This document shows, piece by piece, positions 48,135 through 55,451 of a DNA stretch of 64,000 nucleotides; positions within the stretch are counted from its first letter, which is position 1, and the number at the start of each line of letters is the position of its first letter. Both the position numbers and the translations under genes were made by a program. This stretch comes from Desulfurivibrio dismutans (GTDB lineage: Bacteria; Desulfobacterota; Desulfobulbia; Desulfobulbales; Desulfurivibrionaceae), in assembly GCF_029210385.1 (NCBI RefSeq), contig NZ_JARGDQ010000002.1, forward strand, positions 186,001-250,000, written 5' to 3'. The notes under the pieces were generated by a model. It had not been told where the DNA came from. It saw nothing but the letters and a program-made list of their open reading frames with translations, and searched no databases.

Positions 48135-48530
48135 ATGTCCCTTGGAACAGCGTTAAGAGTAACCAAGCAACGGCAGGTTCTGCTGGATGAACTTTGCAAG
48201 GTCCGCACGCACCCCACGGCTGACGAGCTTTACCAGATGGCCAGAAAGCGCTTGCCGCGGATCAGCCTGGGAACAGTGTATCGCAACCTGGAGTTGATGG
48301 CTGAAAACGGCATGATTCAAAAACTGGCCGTCGGCGGCACCCAGAAACGCTTTGACGGCAATGCCGTCCCTCACTATCACGTCCGTTGTCTCAAATGTGA
48401 TCGGGTGGATGATTTGGATCTGTCGCTGGAGTTGGATGTTGAGCAGCTGGCTCGCGGGCATACCGATTTTACGATACAGCGGTACAGTCTGGAGTTTTCC
48501 GGGCTTTGCCCCGAGTGTGCCGGAAAGTAA
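48135..48530 (+). CDS. Fur-family regulator, PerR-like
   Basis: 131 residues. The winged helix has THPTADELYQMARKRLPRISLGTVYRNLELMAENGMIQKL; the dimer domain has the regulatory His cluster PHYHVRC and two CxxC zinc knuckles (CLKC and CPEC). The short build, the GTQKRFDGN stretch and the place next to rubrerythrin and desulfoferrodoxin suggest a peroxide sensor that represses those genes. A Fur-type iron sensor is the alternative; both bind Fe(II). A 7-bp inverted repeat lies just upstream. Confidence 0.88.
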   Translation: MSLGTALRVTKQRQVLLDELCKVRTHPTADELYQMARKRLPRISLGTVYRNLELMAENGMIQKLAVGGTQKRFDGNAVPHYHVRCLKCDRVDDLDLSLELDVEQLARGHTDFTIQRYSLEFSGLCPECAGK

Positions 48531-48622
48531 AAACTCCGGTTACATTCTACCCACCCCCCCCATCAGTCCATCTGCTTGTCGGTTGCGGGCCGCCGGCGGC
48601 CACGCGTAGTTGCATCTCGCTT

Positions 48623-48651
48623 TTGACTGGAATTTCCTGACAGGCTAAGCT
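48623..48651 (+). promoter_or_regulatory. Candidate promoter of the rubrerythrin gene
   Basis: TTGACT (48623-48628), 17-base spacer, TAAGCT (48646-48651). It lies 50 bases before the ATG, and a run of ten C follows at about 48671. ACCATTATCAA overlaps the expected start site and might be a regulator half-site. Confidence 0.45.
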
Positions 48652-48700
48652 AGACTACAACCATTATCAACCCCCCCCCCAAATTTCCGGAGATTGCAAG

Positions 48701-49276
48701 ATGAAATCATTGAAAGGCACGCTAACGGAAAAGAATATTCTCACCGCTTTTGCCGGTGAATCCCAGGCCCGTAACCGTTATACTTATTTTGCCGCACAGG
48801 CCAAAAAGGAAGGTTATGTGCAGATTTCCGCCGCTTTTGAGGAAACCGCCAACCACGAAAAAGAACATGCCAAGCGGCTTTTTAAACTGTTGGAAGGCGG
48901 TGAGGTGGAGATCAGTGGGTCATTTCCCGCCGGGGTGATTGCCACCACGGTGGAAAATCTGGCTGCGGCGGCCGGCGGCGAAAATCATGAATATAAAGAG
49001 ATGTACCCCAGCTTTGCCAAGGTCGCCCGGGAAGAGGGTTTTGATGAAATCGCCGATATCTTTTCCAGCATTGCCATGGCCGAGGTCTTCCACGAAAAAC
49101 GTTTTTTGGCGTTTAAAGCCAATATCGAAGCGGGCCGGGTTTTCAAGCGGGAGCAGGAAACGGCCTGGAAATGTCGCAACTGCGGCTATAACCACCATGG
49201 CGCTGCCGCTCCGGACCGTTGCCCGGCCTGTGATCATGCCCAGGCCCACTTCGAACTGTTGAAAGAAAATTGGTAA
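48701..49276 (+). CDS. rbr: Rubrerythrin
   Basis: 191 residues. The four-helix ferritin-like domain carries the two diiron helices ([31 protein letters not shown]) and their later partners ([29 protein letters not shown]). The C-terminal rubredoxin-type iron site has CRNCG and CPAC. It reduces hydrogen peroxide to water in the cytoplasm of anaerobes, taking electrons from rubredoxin. The next gene, desulfoferrodoxin, starts 12 bases after its stop. Confidence 0.96.
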   Translation: MKSLKGTLTEKNILTAFAGESQARNRYTYFAAQAKKEGYVQISAAFEETANHEKEHAKRLFKLLEGGEVEISGSFPAGVIATTVENLAAAAGGENHEYKEMYPSFAKVAREEGFDEIADIFSSIAMAEVFHEKRFLAFKANIEAGRVFKREQETAWKCRNCGYNHHGAAAPDRCPACDHAQAHFELLKENW

Positions 49277-49287
49277 CGGAGGCTAAG

Positions 49288-49662
49288 GTGGCCAAGCAAC
49301 TTGAAGTTTACAAATGTGATCTGTGCGGCAATATCGTGGAAGTGTTGCATGCCGGGCAGGGCCAGTTGGTATGTTGTGGCCAGCCCATGCGCTTGATGAC
49401 TGAAAATACCGTGGATGCGGCCCAGGAAAAGCACGTGCCGGTGATTGAAAAGGTCGAGGCCGGATACCTGGTCAAGGTTGGTTCGGTGGCTCATCCCATG
49501 GAGGAAAAGCACTTCATTGAATGGATCGAGCTGTTGGCCGACGACAGGGTTTATCGTCAGTTCCTGCCGCCCGGTCAGGCCCCGGAGGCCTTTTTCCCGG
49601 TTGACGCGGCCCAGGTCAGCGCCCGGGAGTATTGCAACCTCCACGGTCTCTGGAAGGTTTAA
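49288..49662 (+). CDS. dfx: Desulfoferrodoxin (superoxide reductase)
   Basis: 124 residues from GTG 49288, which has GGAGG five bases upstream; an earlier ATG at 49270 overlaps rubrerythrin. The N-terminal desulforedoxin Fe(Cys)4 site is YKCDLCG...VCCGQPM. The catalytic Fe(His)4Cys site is built by [21 protein letters not shown] and CNLHG. It reduces superoxide to peroxide without making oxygen, which rubrerythrin can then remove. The last codon and stop lie inside a hairpin repeat. Confidence 0.95.
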   Translation: MAKQLEVYKCDLCGNIVEVLHAGQGQLVCCGQPMRLMTENTVDAAQEKHVPVIEKVEAGYLVKVGSVAHPMEEKHFIEWIELLADDRVYRQFLPPGQAPEAFFPVDAAQVSAREYCNLHGLWKV

Positions 49663-49767
49663 GCGGCCATTAGCACCGCATCTTCGGGCGATCGGTCCGG
49701 CTTGCGTACCGGAGTACGCGGCGCCGGTCCGCTTGCCCGAATCTGCGGCACTACTCGCCGCTTAAAC
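49657..49767 (+). repeat. 109-nt hairpin family, copy E
   Basis: It starts in the last codon of dfx. Arms GTTTAAGCGGC.../...GCCGCTTAAAC are complementary and contain the stop codon itself; they share no sequence with the arms of other copies. The core matches the family, again with a paired change in the inner stem (TTCGGGC/GCCCGAA). Further on, before 49911, TTGTCCTTAA is repeated twice (about 49808-49829) and CCGGT...ACCGG may form a small hairpin. Confidence 0.85.
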
Positions 49768-49910
49768 GGTTAGCAAGGAATCGTTCCCCGGGAGCTTGCT
49801 GGTAAATTGTCCTTAATTGTCCTTAAACGTTAAGGCAGTGCCGCACTGGCGGGGCCGGTTAGTTTTTTGACCGGGCTCCTGGGAAAACCTTATTGCAGAG
49901 GTGGCTTTTT

Positions 49911-51113
49911 ATGAAAGCGGTCGAGATCAAGCCGGATATTTTCTGGGTGGGCGCGGTGGACTGGAACAACCGTGACTTTCATGGTTATTCCATCAAGAAG
50001 GGCACCACCTACAACGCCTACCTGGTGCGGGACGAGAAGACGGTTTTGTTTGATACCGTGCGCCAGGGTTTTAAAGGTGATCTGCTGCACCATCTGCGCC
50101 AGTTGATCGAACCGGAGAAGATCGACTATATTGTGGTCAACCACGTGGAGCTGGATCATTCCGGCTGTCTGCCGGAACTCATCGAGCTGATCAAGCCGGA
50201 GAAGATTTTTTGTTCTCCCATGGGGAAAAAGGTACTGCTGGAGCACTTTCACCGGCCCGACTGGCCCCTCGAAGTGGTCAAGACCGGCGACCAGATCGAG
50301 CTTGGCCGGCGCACCGTGCGTTTTATTGAAACCCGGATGCTGCACTGGCCGGACAGCATGTTTTCCTATATTCCGGAGGAAAAGCTGCTGATCTCCAGCG
50401 ACGCCTTCGGCCAGCACTGGGCCACCTCCCAGCGTTTCGACGACGAGGTGGATCAGGCCGAACTGCTGGCCCATTCCGCCAAGTATTATGCCAATATCCT
50501 GCTGCTTTATTCGCCGTTGGTGGAAAAGTTGCTGGCCCAGGTGCAGGCCGATGGTTTGGAGATCGAGATGATCGCCCCGGACCACGGCCTGATCTGGCGG
50601 CGCAATCCGTCCGCCATCCTGGAGGCATACCAGCGCTGGAGCAGCCAGCAGGCTCGCTCCAAGGCGGTCATCATTTACGACAGCATGTGGCACAGCACGG
50701 AAAAGATGGCCAAGGCGGTGCTCAGCGGCCTGCAGGACGAGGGGATCAAGGAGATCAGCCTGCTGCACGCCCGCAAGAACCACCGCAGCGACATCATGAC
50801 CGAGGTGCTGGAGGCCGGGGCGGTGATCTTGGGCTCGGCCACCCTCAACAACAACATCATGCCGGCCATGGCCGATGTGCTGACCTACATGAAAGGTCTG
50901 CGTCCCAAAAACAAAATTGGAGCCGCTTTTGGTTCTTTTGGCTGGAGCGGCGAGGCGGTCAAACATTTGAACGGCTACCTGGAGGAGATGGGGGTTGAGT
51001 TGGTGGGCGAAGGGGTGCGGATCAAAAACGTTCCCACCCACGAAACCCTGGCCGACTGTGTGGAGTTGGGGCACAGCATCGCCCGGGCGCTGAATGGGAC
51101 TGCGGGCCGTTAA
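49911..51113 (+). CDS. Flavodiiron protein (FprA type oxygen/NO reductase)
   Basis: 400 residues from ATG 49911 with GAGGTGG upstream. The metallo-beta-lactamase-like domain has the diiron ligands HVELDHSG, LHWPDS, SSDAFGQH and APDHGLIW. The C-terminal flavodoxin domain (KAVIIYDSMWHSTEKMAKAV, GSATLNNNIMPAMADVLTYM, GSFGWSGEAV) binds FMN. It reduces oxygen to water or NO to N2O and completes the defence set with Rbr and Dfx. The last 20 bases overlap the next gene. Confidence 0.95.
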   Translation: MKAVEIKPDIFWVGAVDWNNRDFHGYSIKKGTTYNAYLVRDEKTVLFDTVRQGFKGDLLHHLRQLIEPEKIDYIVVNHVELDHSGCLPELIELIKPEKIFCSPMGKKVLLEHFHRPDWPLEVVKTGDQIELGRRTVRFIETRMLHWPDSMFSYIPEEKLLISSDAFGQHWATSQRFDDEVDQAELLAHSAKYYANILLLYSPLVEKLLAQVQADGLEIEMIAPDHGLIWRRNPSAILEAYQRWSSQQARSKAVIIYDSMWHSTEKMAKAVLSGLQDEGIKEISLLHARKNHRSDIMTEVLEAGAVILGSATLNNNIMPAMADVLTYMKGLRPKNKIGAAFGSFGWSGEAVKHLNGYLEEMGVELVGEGVRIKNVPTHETLADCVELGHSIARALNGTAGR

Positions 51114-51864
51114 GCAACAGGTGCTGGCGCTGCTGGCTGAGGCTGGACCTCTGCCGGAAGTTGACTATTCCGGCCGGCCCGAGGCGCTGCTGGCGGTCCG
51201 GGATGCCGAGGCGGCGGCTGATGTGACCCTGCCGGTGGCGCCGGAGTTGGCCGACAAACTGGCGGCCTTACCTTGGCATCAGGTGTTGAAAGTCCTTCTT
51301 TCCTTGTTTTGCCACAATGAACCGGCCTTCCGCTGGCGGGCGGTGAGCCTGCTGGGGCCGTTGGTGGCTGAGCTGGCGGAGCAGGATATGGAAGCGGCTC
51401 GGGTGATGATGCGTCGCCTGATGTGGAGCCTTAACGACGAGTCCGGCGGGATCGGCTGGGGGGCCCCCGAGGCCATGGCCGAGTGCCTGGTTTGGCACGC
51501 GGGCCTGGCCGAGGAGTATGGCCATATTCTGGTTTCTTTTATGCGCGAAGACGGTTTTTTTCTTGAATATCCGCCCTTGCAGCGGGGACTGATGTGGGGC
51601 CTGGGGCGCCTGGCGGCGGTGCGGCCGCAACTGCTGCGGCAAAAAAAGGCGCCGGACTATCTCTTGCCTTATCTCTCCTCCCCCGATGCCGCCGTCCGCG
51701 GTTTGGCCGCCCGTGCCCTTGGGCTGCTGCAAACCGTTGCCGCCCGGCAACCTCTGCAGGCGCTGCTAGTTGATCGGGCGCCGGTAATTTATTATCATCG
51801 CGAACGTCTGCTGACTGTCACCGTGGCTGACTTGGCCGCTGTCGCTGTACGGCGACTGGCCTGA
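51094..51864 (+). CDS. HEAT-repeat protein of the DVU0298 type
   Basis: 256 residues. Helical repeat units are visible (FRWRAVSLLGPLVAELAEQDMEAARVMMRRLMWSLNDESGGIGWGAPEAMAECL, LQRGLMWGLGRLAAVRPQLL, VRGLAARALGLLQT). The stretch WSLNDESGGIGWGAPEAMAE is characteristic of a family known from sulfate reducers (DVU0298 in Desulfovibrio), whose function is unknown. It overlaps the flavodiiron gene by 20 bases, so translation is coupled and a link to that protein is plausible. Confidence 0.8.
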   Translation: MGLRAVKQQVLALLAEAGPLPEVDYSGRPEALLAVRDAEAAADVTLPVAPELADKLAALPWHQVLKVLLSLFCHNEPAFRWRAVSLLGPLVAELAEQDMEAARVMMRRLMWSLNDESGGIGWGAPEAMAECLVWHAGLAEEYGHILVSFMREDGFFLEYPPLQRGLMWGLGRLAAVRPQLLRQKKAPDYLLPYLSSPDAAVRGLAARALGLLQTVAARQPLQALLVDRAPVIYYHRERLLTVTVADLAAVAVRRLA

Positions 51865-52042
51865 GGCTCGAATCTGGCCAGCGATAAGGCTGGAAACTCA
51901 CGCCCTGCCTGTCTTTTGCCAAAATCCCTTGACATTCCGACGGTATCTCCAGTAAACGTCTCTGGTACCAATGGGGCCGCAATTATCGTGGCTCTATCCC
52001 GGCGCTTTGGCGTGCCGGTTAATTTTTACTTTCTGGCGGCTT

Positions 52043-52921
52043 ATGAACTTTCAAGACATCATTTTTGCCCTGGGTAACTACTGGGCGGAAAAAGGTTGTG
52101 CGATTCAGCAACCCTACGACATGGAAGTGGGGGCCGGTACTTTTCATCCCGCCACCCTGTTGCGGGCCCTGGGGCCGGAGCCCTGGAGTACGGCTTACGT
52201 GCAGCCTTCCCGACGGCCCACCGACGGGCGCTACGGTGAGAACCCCAACCGGCTGCAGCATTACTATCAGTATCAGGTGATCATCAAACCCTCACCGCCC
52301 GATATTCAGGAGATGTATATCGAAAGCCTGACCCGCTTTGGGCTTGACCCGCTGGGGCATGATATCCGTTTCGTCGAGGATGATTGGGAGTCCCCCACCC
52401 TGGGCGCTTCCGGTCTGGGTTGGGAAGTTTGGCTGGATGGTATGGAGATCACCCAGTTTACTTATTTTCAGCAGGCCGGCAGCCTGGAGTTGCATCCGGT
52501 TACGGTGGAGGTGACTTATGGCCTTGAACGGATAGCCATGTACCTGCAGGGTGTGGAAAGCGTTTACGATATCTCCTGGAATGGTCGGCTCAGTTACGGC
52601 GATATCTTTCTCCAGGCTGAAAAGGAGTTTTCCGCCTTTAATTTTGAACACGCCAGCGTACCCAAGCTGTTGGATTTTTTTGCCGCCTACGAGTCCGAGG
52701 CCTTTCGCTTGCTGGATCTTGACTTGATCCTGCCTGCCTACGATTATTGCCTGAAGTGTTCCCACACCTTCAACCTGCTTGATGCCCGCAAAGCGATCAG
52801 TGTGGCCGAGCGGACCCGTTATATCGGCCGTATTCGCAATATTGCCCGGCGGGTGGCGGAGCAGTACGTGGCGCGGCGGGAAGCTCTGGGCTTTCCCCTG
52901 CTGTCCGGGCAAAAGCAGTGA
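52043..52921 (+). CDS. glyQ: Glycyl-tRNA synthetase alpha subunit
   Basis: 292 residues from ATG 52043, where the family begins ([26 protein letters not shown]). The catalytic subunit motifs are complete: [48 protein letters not shown] and [15 protein letters not shown]. It charges tRNA-Gly as part of the alpha2beta2 enzyme. In most bacteria glyS (beta subunit) follows directly; here a hairpin repeat and the selC gene follow, so glyS must lie elsewhere. Confidence 0.96.
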   Translation: MNFQDIIFALGNYWAEKGCAIQQPYDMEVGAGTFHPATLLRALGPEPWSTAYVQPSRRPTDGRYGENPNRLQHYYQYQVIIKPSPPDIQEMYIESLTRFGLDPLGHDIRFVEDDWESPTLGASGLGWEVWLDGMEITQFTYFQQAGSLELHPVTVEVTYGLERIAMYLQGVESVYDISWNGRLSYGDIFLQAEKEFSAFNFEHASVPKLLDFFAAYESEAFRLLDLDLILPAYDYCLKCSHTFNLLDARKAISVAERTRYIGRIRNIARRVAEQYVARREALGFPLLSGQKQ

Positions 52922-52926
52922 AGGAG

Positions 52927-53037
52927 TGTAACTGTCCAGTAGCACCCCATCTTGCGGCGATCAGATCGGCTTGAGTACCTGATGTACGGTACGCCGACTT
53001 GGTTTACCGCAACCTGGGGCACTGCTGAACAGTTACA
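52927..53037 (+). repeat. 109-nt hairpin family, copy F
   Basis: It begins five bases after the glyQ stop. Arms TGTAACTGTCCAGTAG / CTGCTGAACAGTTACA pair at 15 of 16 positions if one G-T is allowed. The apical part differs from copies B-E (TTGAGTACCTGATGTACGG...CGACTTGG), defining a second subtype shared with copy G at 61 kb. It lies between glyQ and the oppositely oriented selC. Confidence 0.8.
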
Positions 53038-53093
53038 TGCCGGAATGAGCTGGATAATTACAAAGGAATAAGGGAATTGAGATATTTTTGAAA

Positions 53094-53191
53094 TGGCGGA
53101 AGTGCATGGGAATCGAACCCACCCACCAGGCTGTTAACCCGGTGCACCGGATTTGAAGTCCGGGAGGGCCACCAGTGCCCTTTCCACTTCC
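53094..53191 (-). tRNA. selC: tRNA-Sec (anticodon TCA)
   Basis: About 98 nt including CCA, far longer than a normal tRNA because of a long variable arm (GTGCACCGGGTTAACAGCC region), as in Sec tRNAs. The acceptor begins GGAAGTG and pairs with CACTTCC. The anticodon stem CCGGA/TCCGG encloses CTTCAAA, giving anticodon UCA that reads UGA. The T-arm has GGTTCGATTCC. It serves selenoproteins such as the Sec-containing SelD encoded at 17.6 kb. Confidence 0.93.
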
Positions 53192-53355
53192 GCAATGCCT
53201 GACAGGATAGCTTGTTCCGTAACGGGCTACAATGTTTTTCCCGCCAGGTCGAAGAAAAATTACATTTTTGCGGTAACCGTCCAGCCTATTCTGTGGGATG
53301 TTGCTGGGAGTTACTTTTACCAAGTCATCAAGGTCAGTAAGGAGCACGTTCCGGT

Positions 53356-53664
53356 ATGGAATGCCAGCGTTTACAGAAACTACTAAAAAACTGGTATCTG
53401 CAAGTGCAGAGCGAAGCCATGGCCCCGGGCCGGATGATGGCCTTTATGGACGATCACCTGCTGGAGTGCGAGGTTTGTCTGGGCGACCCCAAAGTGCGGG
53501 AGGAGGCTGACCGGATCAGGGCCATGATTATGCCGCCGGTCAAAACCGGCAAGTCGGCCGATGACGAAAGCGCCGATGGACAGGCTGAATCGGACGAACC
53601 GGAAGATGCCGACAATGAAGATGATGAGGACTTGGATGAAGATGATGAAGAGGATGAAATCTGA
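53356..53664 (+). CDS. Small protein with CxxC and long acidic tail, function unknown
   Basis: 102 residues. The first 60 are helical with LLECEVCLGDPKVREEADRIRAMI, a possible zinc or redox CxxC. The last 35 are almost entirely Asp and Glu (ADNEDDEDLDEDDEEDEI), a disordered acidic tail. GTAAGGAG lies upstream of the ATG. It precedes the PfkB kinase gene by 38 bases on the same strand and may be co-transcribed. I do not recognise a family. Confidence 0.65.
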   Translation: MECQRLQKLLKNWYLQVQSEAMAPGRMMAFMDDHLLECEVCLGDPKVREEADRIRAMIMPPVKTGKSADDESADGQAESDEPEDADNEDDEDLDEDDEEDEI

Positions 53665-53702
53665 GCAGCACTAAGAAAAAAATCAGCAAAGGAAGGAACG
53701 AA

Positions 53703-54635
53703 ATGTCAGTATTACTTTGTGGTTCTTACGCTTATGACACCATCATGGTTTTTCCCGATAAGTTTAAGAATCATATCATTCCGGACAAGGTTCATATCCT
53801 GAACGTATCTTTTCTGGTGCCTCAGATGCGCCGGGAGTTTGGCGGTTGCGCCGGCAATATTGCCTACAATCTGCAGTTGTTGGGGGGCAGTCCCCTGCCC
53901 ATGGCCACTGTGGGGGCGGATTTCGGTCCCTATGCCGAGTGGATGGACCGGCATGGCATCAGCCGGCGGCATATCAAGGTGATTGACGGCACCTATACCG
54001 GTCAGGCTTTTATTACCACCGACATGGATGACAACCAGATCACCGCCTTTCACCCTGGAGCCATGGGCGAAGCCCATCAGCAGCTGGTCAGCGAGGCTGA
54101 AGGGGTGAGCATCGGTATCGTCTCCCCCGACGGCCGTGATGGGATGATCCAGCACGCCGAGCAGTTTGCCGCCGCTGGTATTCCTTTTATATTTGATCCC
54201 GGCCAGGGTATGCCGATGTTTGACGGCAATGATCTCAATCGCTTCATCGACCAGGCCACCTATGCCACCCTTAATGACTACGAAGCCCAGCTGCTTTGTG
54301 AACGCACCGGTAAATCCCTGGAAGAGTTGGCCAGCAATCTACAGGCCCTGATCGTTACCCTGGGCGGTGAGGGCTCAAGGATTTACACCGGCGGCAAGTG
54401 CATCGAAATTCCACCGGCCCGGATCAGTGAGGCCAATGATCCCACCGGCTGTGGTGACGCATACCGGGCCGGGCTGCTGTACGGGCTGGAAAAAGGGTTG
54501 GACTGGGAGACCACCGGACGTATCGCCGCCCTCTGCGGCGCGATTAAAATCGAGCAGTATGGCACCCAGAACCACCATTTCACCATGGACGAGTTCAAGG
54601 CCCGTTACCAGGAGAGCTTCGGTTCAGCATTTTAA
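53703..54635 (+). CDS. PfkB-family sugar or nucleoside kinase
   Basis: 310 residues. The ribokinase fold has the N-terminal substrate motif FGGCAGNIAYNLQLLGGSPLPMATVGADFG and the C-terminal PfkB signature NDPTGCGDAYRAGLLYGL with the catalytic Asp in GCGD. The sequence is closest in feel to the adenosine-kinase-like branch (LLCGSYAYDTIMVFPDKFKNHI), so adenosine salvage is a reasonable guess. GGAAGG upstream supports the start. It is closed by a strong terminator. Confidence 0.85.
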   Translation: MSVLLCGSYAYDTIMVFPDKFKNHIIPDKVHILNVSFLVPQMRREFGGCAGNIAYNLQLLGGSPLPMATVGADFGPYAEWMDRHGISRRHIKVIDGTYTGQAFITTDMDDNQITAFHPGAMGEAHQQLVSEAEGVSIGIVSPDGRDGMIQHAEQFAAAGIPFIFDPGQGMPMFDGNDLNRFIDQATYATLNDYEAQLLCERTGKSLEELASNLQALIVTLGGEGSRIYTGGKCIEIPPARISEANDPTGCGDAYRAGLLYGLEKGLDWETTGRIAALCGAIKIEQYGTQNHHFTMDEFKARYQESFGSAF

Positions 54636-54696
54636 GTAAGCCCGGTTTGGGGTGCCATAAAAAAGCAATCACAGGTTTTGGCCCTTGACTGCTTAT

Positions 54697-54738
54697 AAAA
54701 AAAGCTCCCGCGTCTGGCAAGACGCGGGAGCTTTTTTT
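54697..54738. terminator. Bidirectional Rho-independent terminator
   Basis: A 12-bp perfect stem GCTCCCGCGTCT / AGACGCGGGAGC (54704-54731) with loop GGCA, preceded by seven A and followed by seven T. It ends the PfkB transcript on the plus strand and can also stop the tRNA-Met transcript arriving on the minus strand. Confidence 0.9.
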
Positions 54739-54778
54739 ATGTCAGCAAGACGCCCAAACGGCGACTTGCAATAATTGA

Positions 54779-54855
54779 TGGTGGCGATGCAGGGACTTGA
54801 ACCCCGGACGCTGCGGATATGAGCCGCATGCTCTAACCAACTGAGCTACATCGCC
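54779..54855 (-). tRNA. tRNA-Met (anticodon CAT), elongator type
   Basis: 77 nt with encoded CCA. Acceptor GGCGATG/CATCGCC, D-arm GCTC...GAGC, anticodon stem TGCGG/CCGCA around CTCATAT, T-arm GGGTTCAAGTCC. The D-loop sequence AGTTGGTTAGAGCA resembles elongator tRNA-Met and it lacks the initiator's three G-C pairs. A lysidine-modified tRNA-Ile with the same anticodon cannot be ruled out entirely. Confidence 0.88.
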
Positions 54856-54937
54856 GTAGGACTTGGGGAAAAGACGCCTCTATATGGTAAATTTTGCCGC
54901 CGTTGTCAACCAATTTATGCCGCTAGAGGAAAGCCAC

Positions 54938-54974
54938 AAAAAAAAGGAAGAAGGAGTGACTCCTTCTTCCTTTT
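54938..54974 (-). terminator. Terminator of dsrC
   Basis: An 11-bp stem GGAAGAAGGAG / CTCCTTCTTCC (54946-54956, 54960-54970) with a 3-base loop. On the minus strand it is followed by at least eight U, as required to end the dsrC transcript; four T follow on the plus side. Confidence 0.85.
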
Positions 54975-55011
54975 ACCCGACAGCCTGAAAAGAGGGTCGG
55001 TTCAGCCGGTC

Positions 55012-55332
55012 TTATACACAGCCGGTGGGCTTGGGCAGGCCGGCCATTTTGCAGGCTCCCTTACCAGGTCCTGAGGGGAACAACTCGTAGATCCGCTTCA
55101 GCGGGAAGCCGGTGGTCTTGGACAGGATCCGGACCATCGGGGCGATGCCGTTCTTTTTGAAGTAGTCCTGAAGGATGTCGATGATTTTGCGGTGCTCGTC
55201 GGTCAGCTCTTCGATGCCTTCGATGCTCTTCACGTAATCAACCCACTCTTCACTCCACTCCTCCATCCCCTTGGTCAGGAAGCCGTCCTCGTCCACATTG
55301 AAGGTCTTTCCCTTATGCTCTACTGTTGCCAT
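55012..55332 (-). CDS. dsrC: DsrC, sulfur-carrier protein of dissimilatory sulfite reduction
   Basis: 106 residues. The C-terminal arm GPGKGACKMAGLPKPTGCV has both conserved cysteines, Cys94 and Cys105, so this is a true DsrC able to carry the trisulfide, not a TusE/RspA-like relative with one. It receives a sulfur atom from DsrAB and hands it to the membrane DsrMKJOP complex. As in many sulfate reducers it is away from dsrAB, as a single gene with its own promoter and terminator. AAGGAGGAACACA before the ATG is a strong ribosome site, fitting its high expression. Confidence 0.96.
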   Translation of the reverse strand: MATVEHKGKTFNVDEDGFLTKGMEEWSEEWVDYVKSIEGIEELTDEHRKIIDILQDYFKKNGIAPMVRILSKTTGFPLKRIYELFPSGPGKGACKMAGLPKPTGCV

Positions 55333-55360
55333 TGTGTTCCTCCTTGGCTAAAAATTTAAT

Positions 55361-55395
55361 CTACTATTGAAAACATCTCGTTTGCCTACTATTGA
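55361..55395 (-). promoter_or_regulatory. Two direct repeats TCAATAGTAG in the dsrC leader
   Basis: On the minus strand TCAATAGTAG occurs twice with 25-base periodicity (about 2.5 helical turns), between the possible promoter and the dsrC ribosome site. It may be a regulator-binding pair or part of a structured leader. Confidence 0.4.
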
Positions 55396-55405
55396 GGGAT
55401 GACGT

Positions 55406-55434
55406 TTCTTACTATATGCCATTTCCTTTGTCAA
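55406..55434 (-). promoter_or_regulatory. Candidate dsrC promoter
   Basis: On the minus strand TTGACA (55434-55429), a 17-base spacer and TAAGAA (55411-55406). The -35 is perfect and the -10 is poor. It lies just after the stop of the upstream nadB gene, so dsrC could be expressed alone. Confidence 0.4.
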
Positions 55435-55451
55435 GCATGCCCCTGGTTTTT

